Source: CAYNNP01 sp964398215
Lineage (GTDB): Bacteria; Planctomycetota; Planctomycetia; Pirellulales; Pirellulaceae
Length of the DNA stretch: 16,086 bases
Assembly: GCA_964398215.1 (NCBI GenBank)
Contig: CAYNNP010000152.1
Coordinates: 1 to 16,086 of the forward strand
Reading direction: 5' to 3'
Under the pieces are notes generated by a model, which made no database searches, was not told the DNA's origin, and saw only the letters and a list, made by a program, of their open reading frames with translations. This document shows, one piece after another, positions 16,074 to 16,086 of the stretch. Each line of letters opens with the position of its first letter. The first letter of the stretch is position 1. The position numbers and the translations under genes are program-made.

Positions 16074-16086
16074 GCCAACCACCTGC

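Noticed and set aside
1..16086. CRISPR arrays, insertion sequences, prophage or toxin-antitoxin genes
   Set aside because: No spaced direct repeats, transposase or integrase motifs, terminal inverted repeats or small paired genes were found on either strand.

Overview
The window looks like a chromosomal segment of a marine-type planctomycete (Rhodopirellula/Pirellulaceae-like). Four things suggest this: secreted SGNH/SASA-type carbohydrate esterase, S1 sulfatase and Tat-type Gfo/Idh/MocA oxidoreductase genes lying together; an N-terminal LEPR-XLL-like motif on an acidic RTX-repeat protein; a very large multi-N-domain secretin; and mostly monocistronic gene layout. The genus is inferred from style, not from a marker gene. 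There is no tRNA, rRNA, CRISPR array, transposase or phage gene that I can see. Two runs of exactly 100 Ns (4969-5068, 13127-13226) are scaffold gaps, and each lies inside a repetitive gene.

Layout. 1-1295 (minus): a secreted GQSNM esterase, with the possible start of another gene at the left edge. 1592-2635 (plus): ferrochelatase. 2852-4156 (plus): a secreted Gfo/Idh/MocA oxidoreductase. 4238-5606 (minus): an acidic LEPR-XLL/RTX protein interrupted by gap 1, with a terminator behind it and a possible sigma-54 promoter plus an 18-bp perfect palindrome ahead of it. 5899-6315 (minus): a small tail-anchored protein with two L7/L12-C-terminal-like repeats. 6553-7467 (minus): a voltage-gated potassium channel with a C-terminal zinc ribbon. 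7591-12353 (minus): a 1314-residue secretin and, 2 nt downstream, a lipoprotein, closed by a strong terminator. 12615-13518 (plus): a lipoprotein with YGQQPTS repeats, interrupted by gap 2. 13529-15001 (minus): a sulfatase, convergent with the lipoprotein gene at only 10 bp. 15309-16073 (plus): a secreted protein of unknown function.

How the genes fit together. The esterase, oxidoreductase and sulfatase suit the planctomycete lifestyle of degrading sulfated and acetylated polysaccharides, but they are separate transcription units here. The secretin and its lipoprotein form a clear operon and probably make an outer-membrane pore, although no other secretion gene is present. Most of the window is ordinary planctomycete genome. 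The least explained items are the LEPR-XLL/RTX protein with its upstream regulatory architecture, the expanded secretin, and the tandem L7/L12-like membrane protein.
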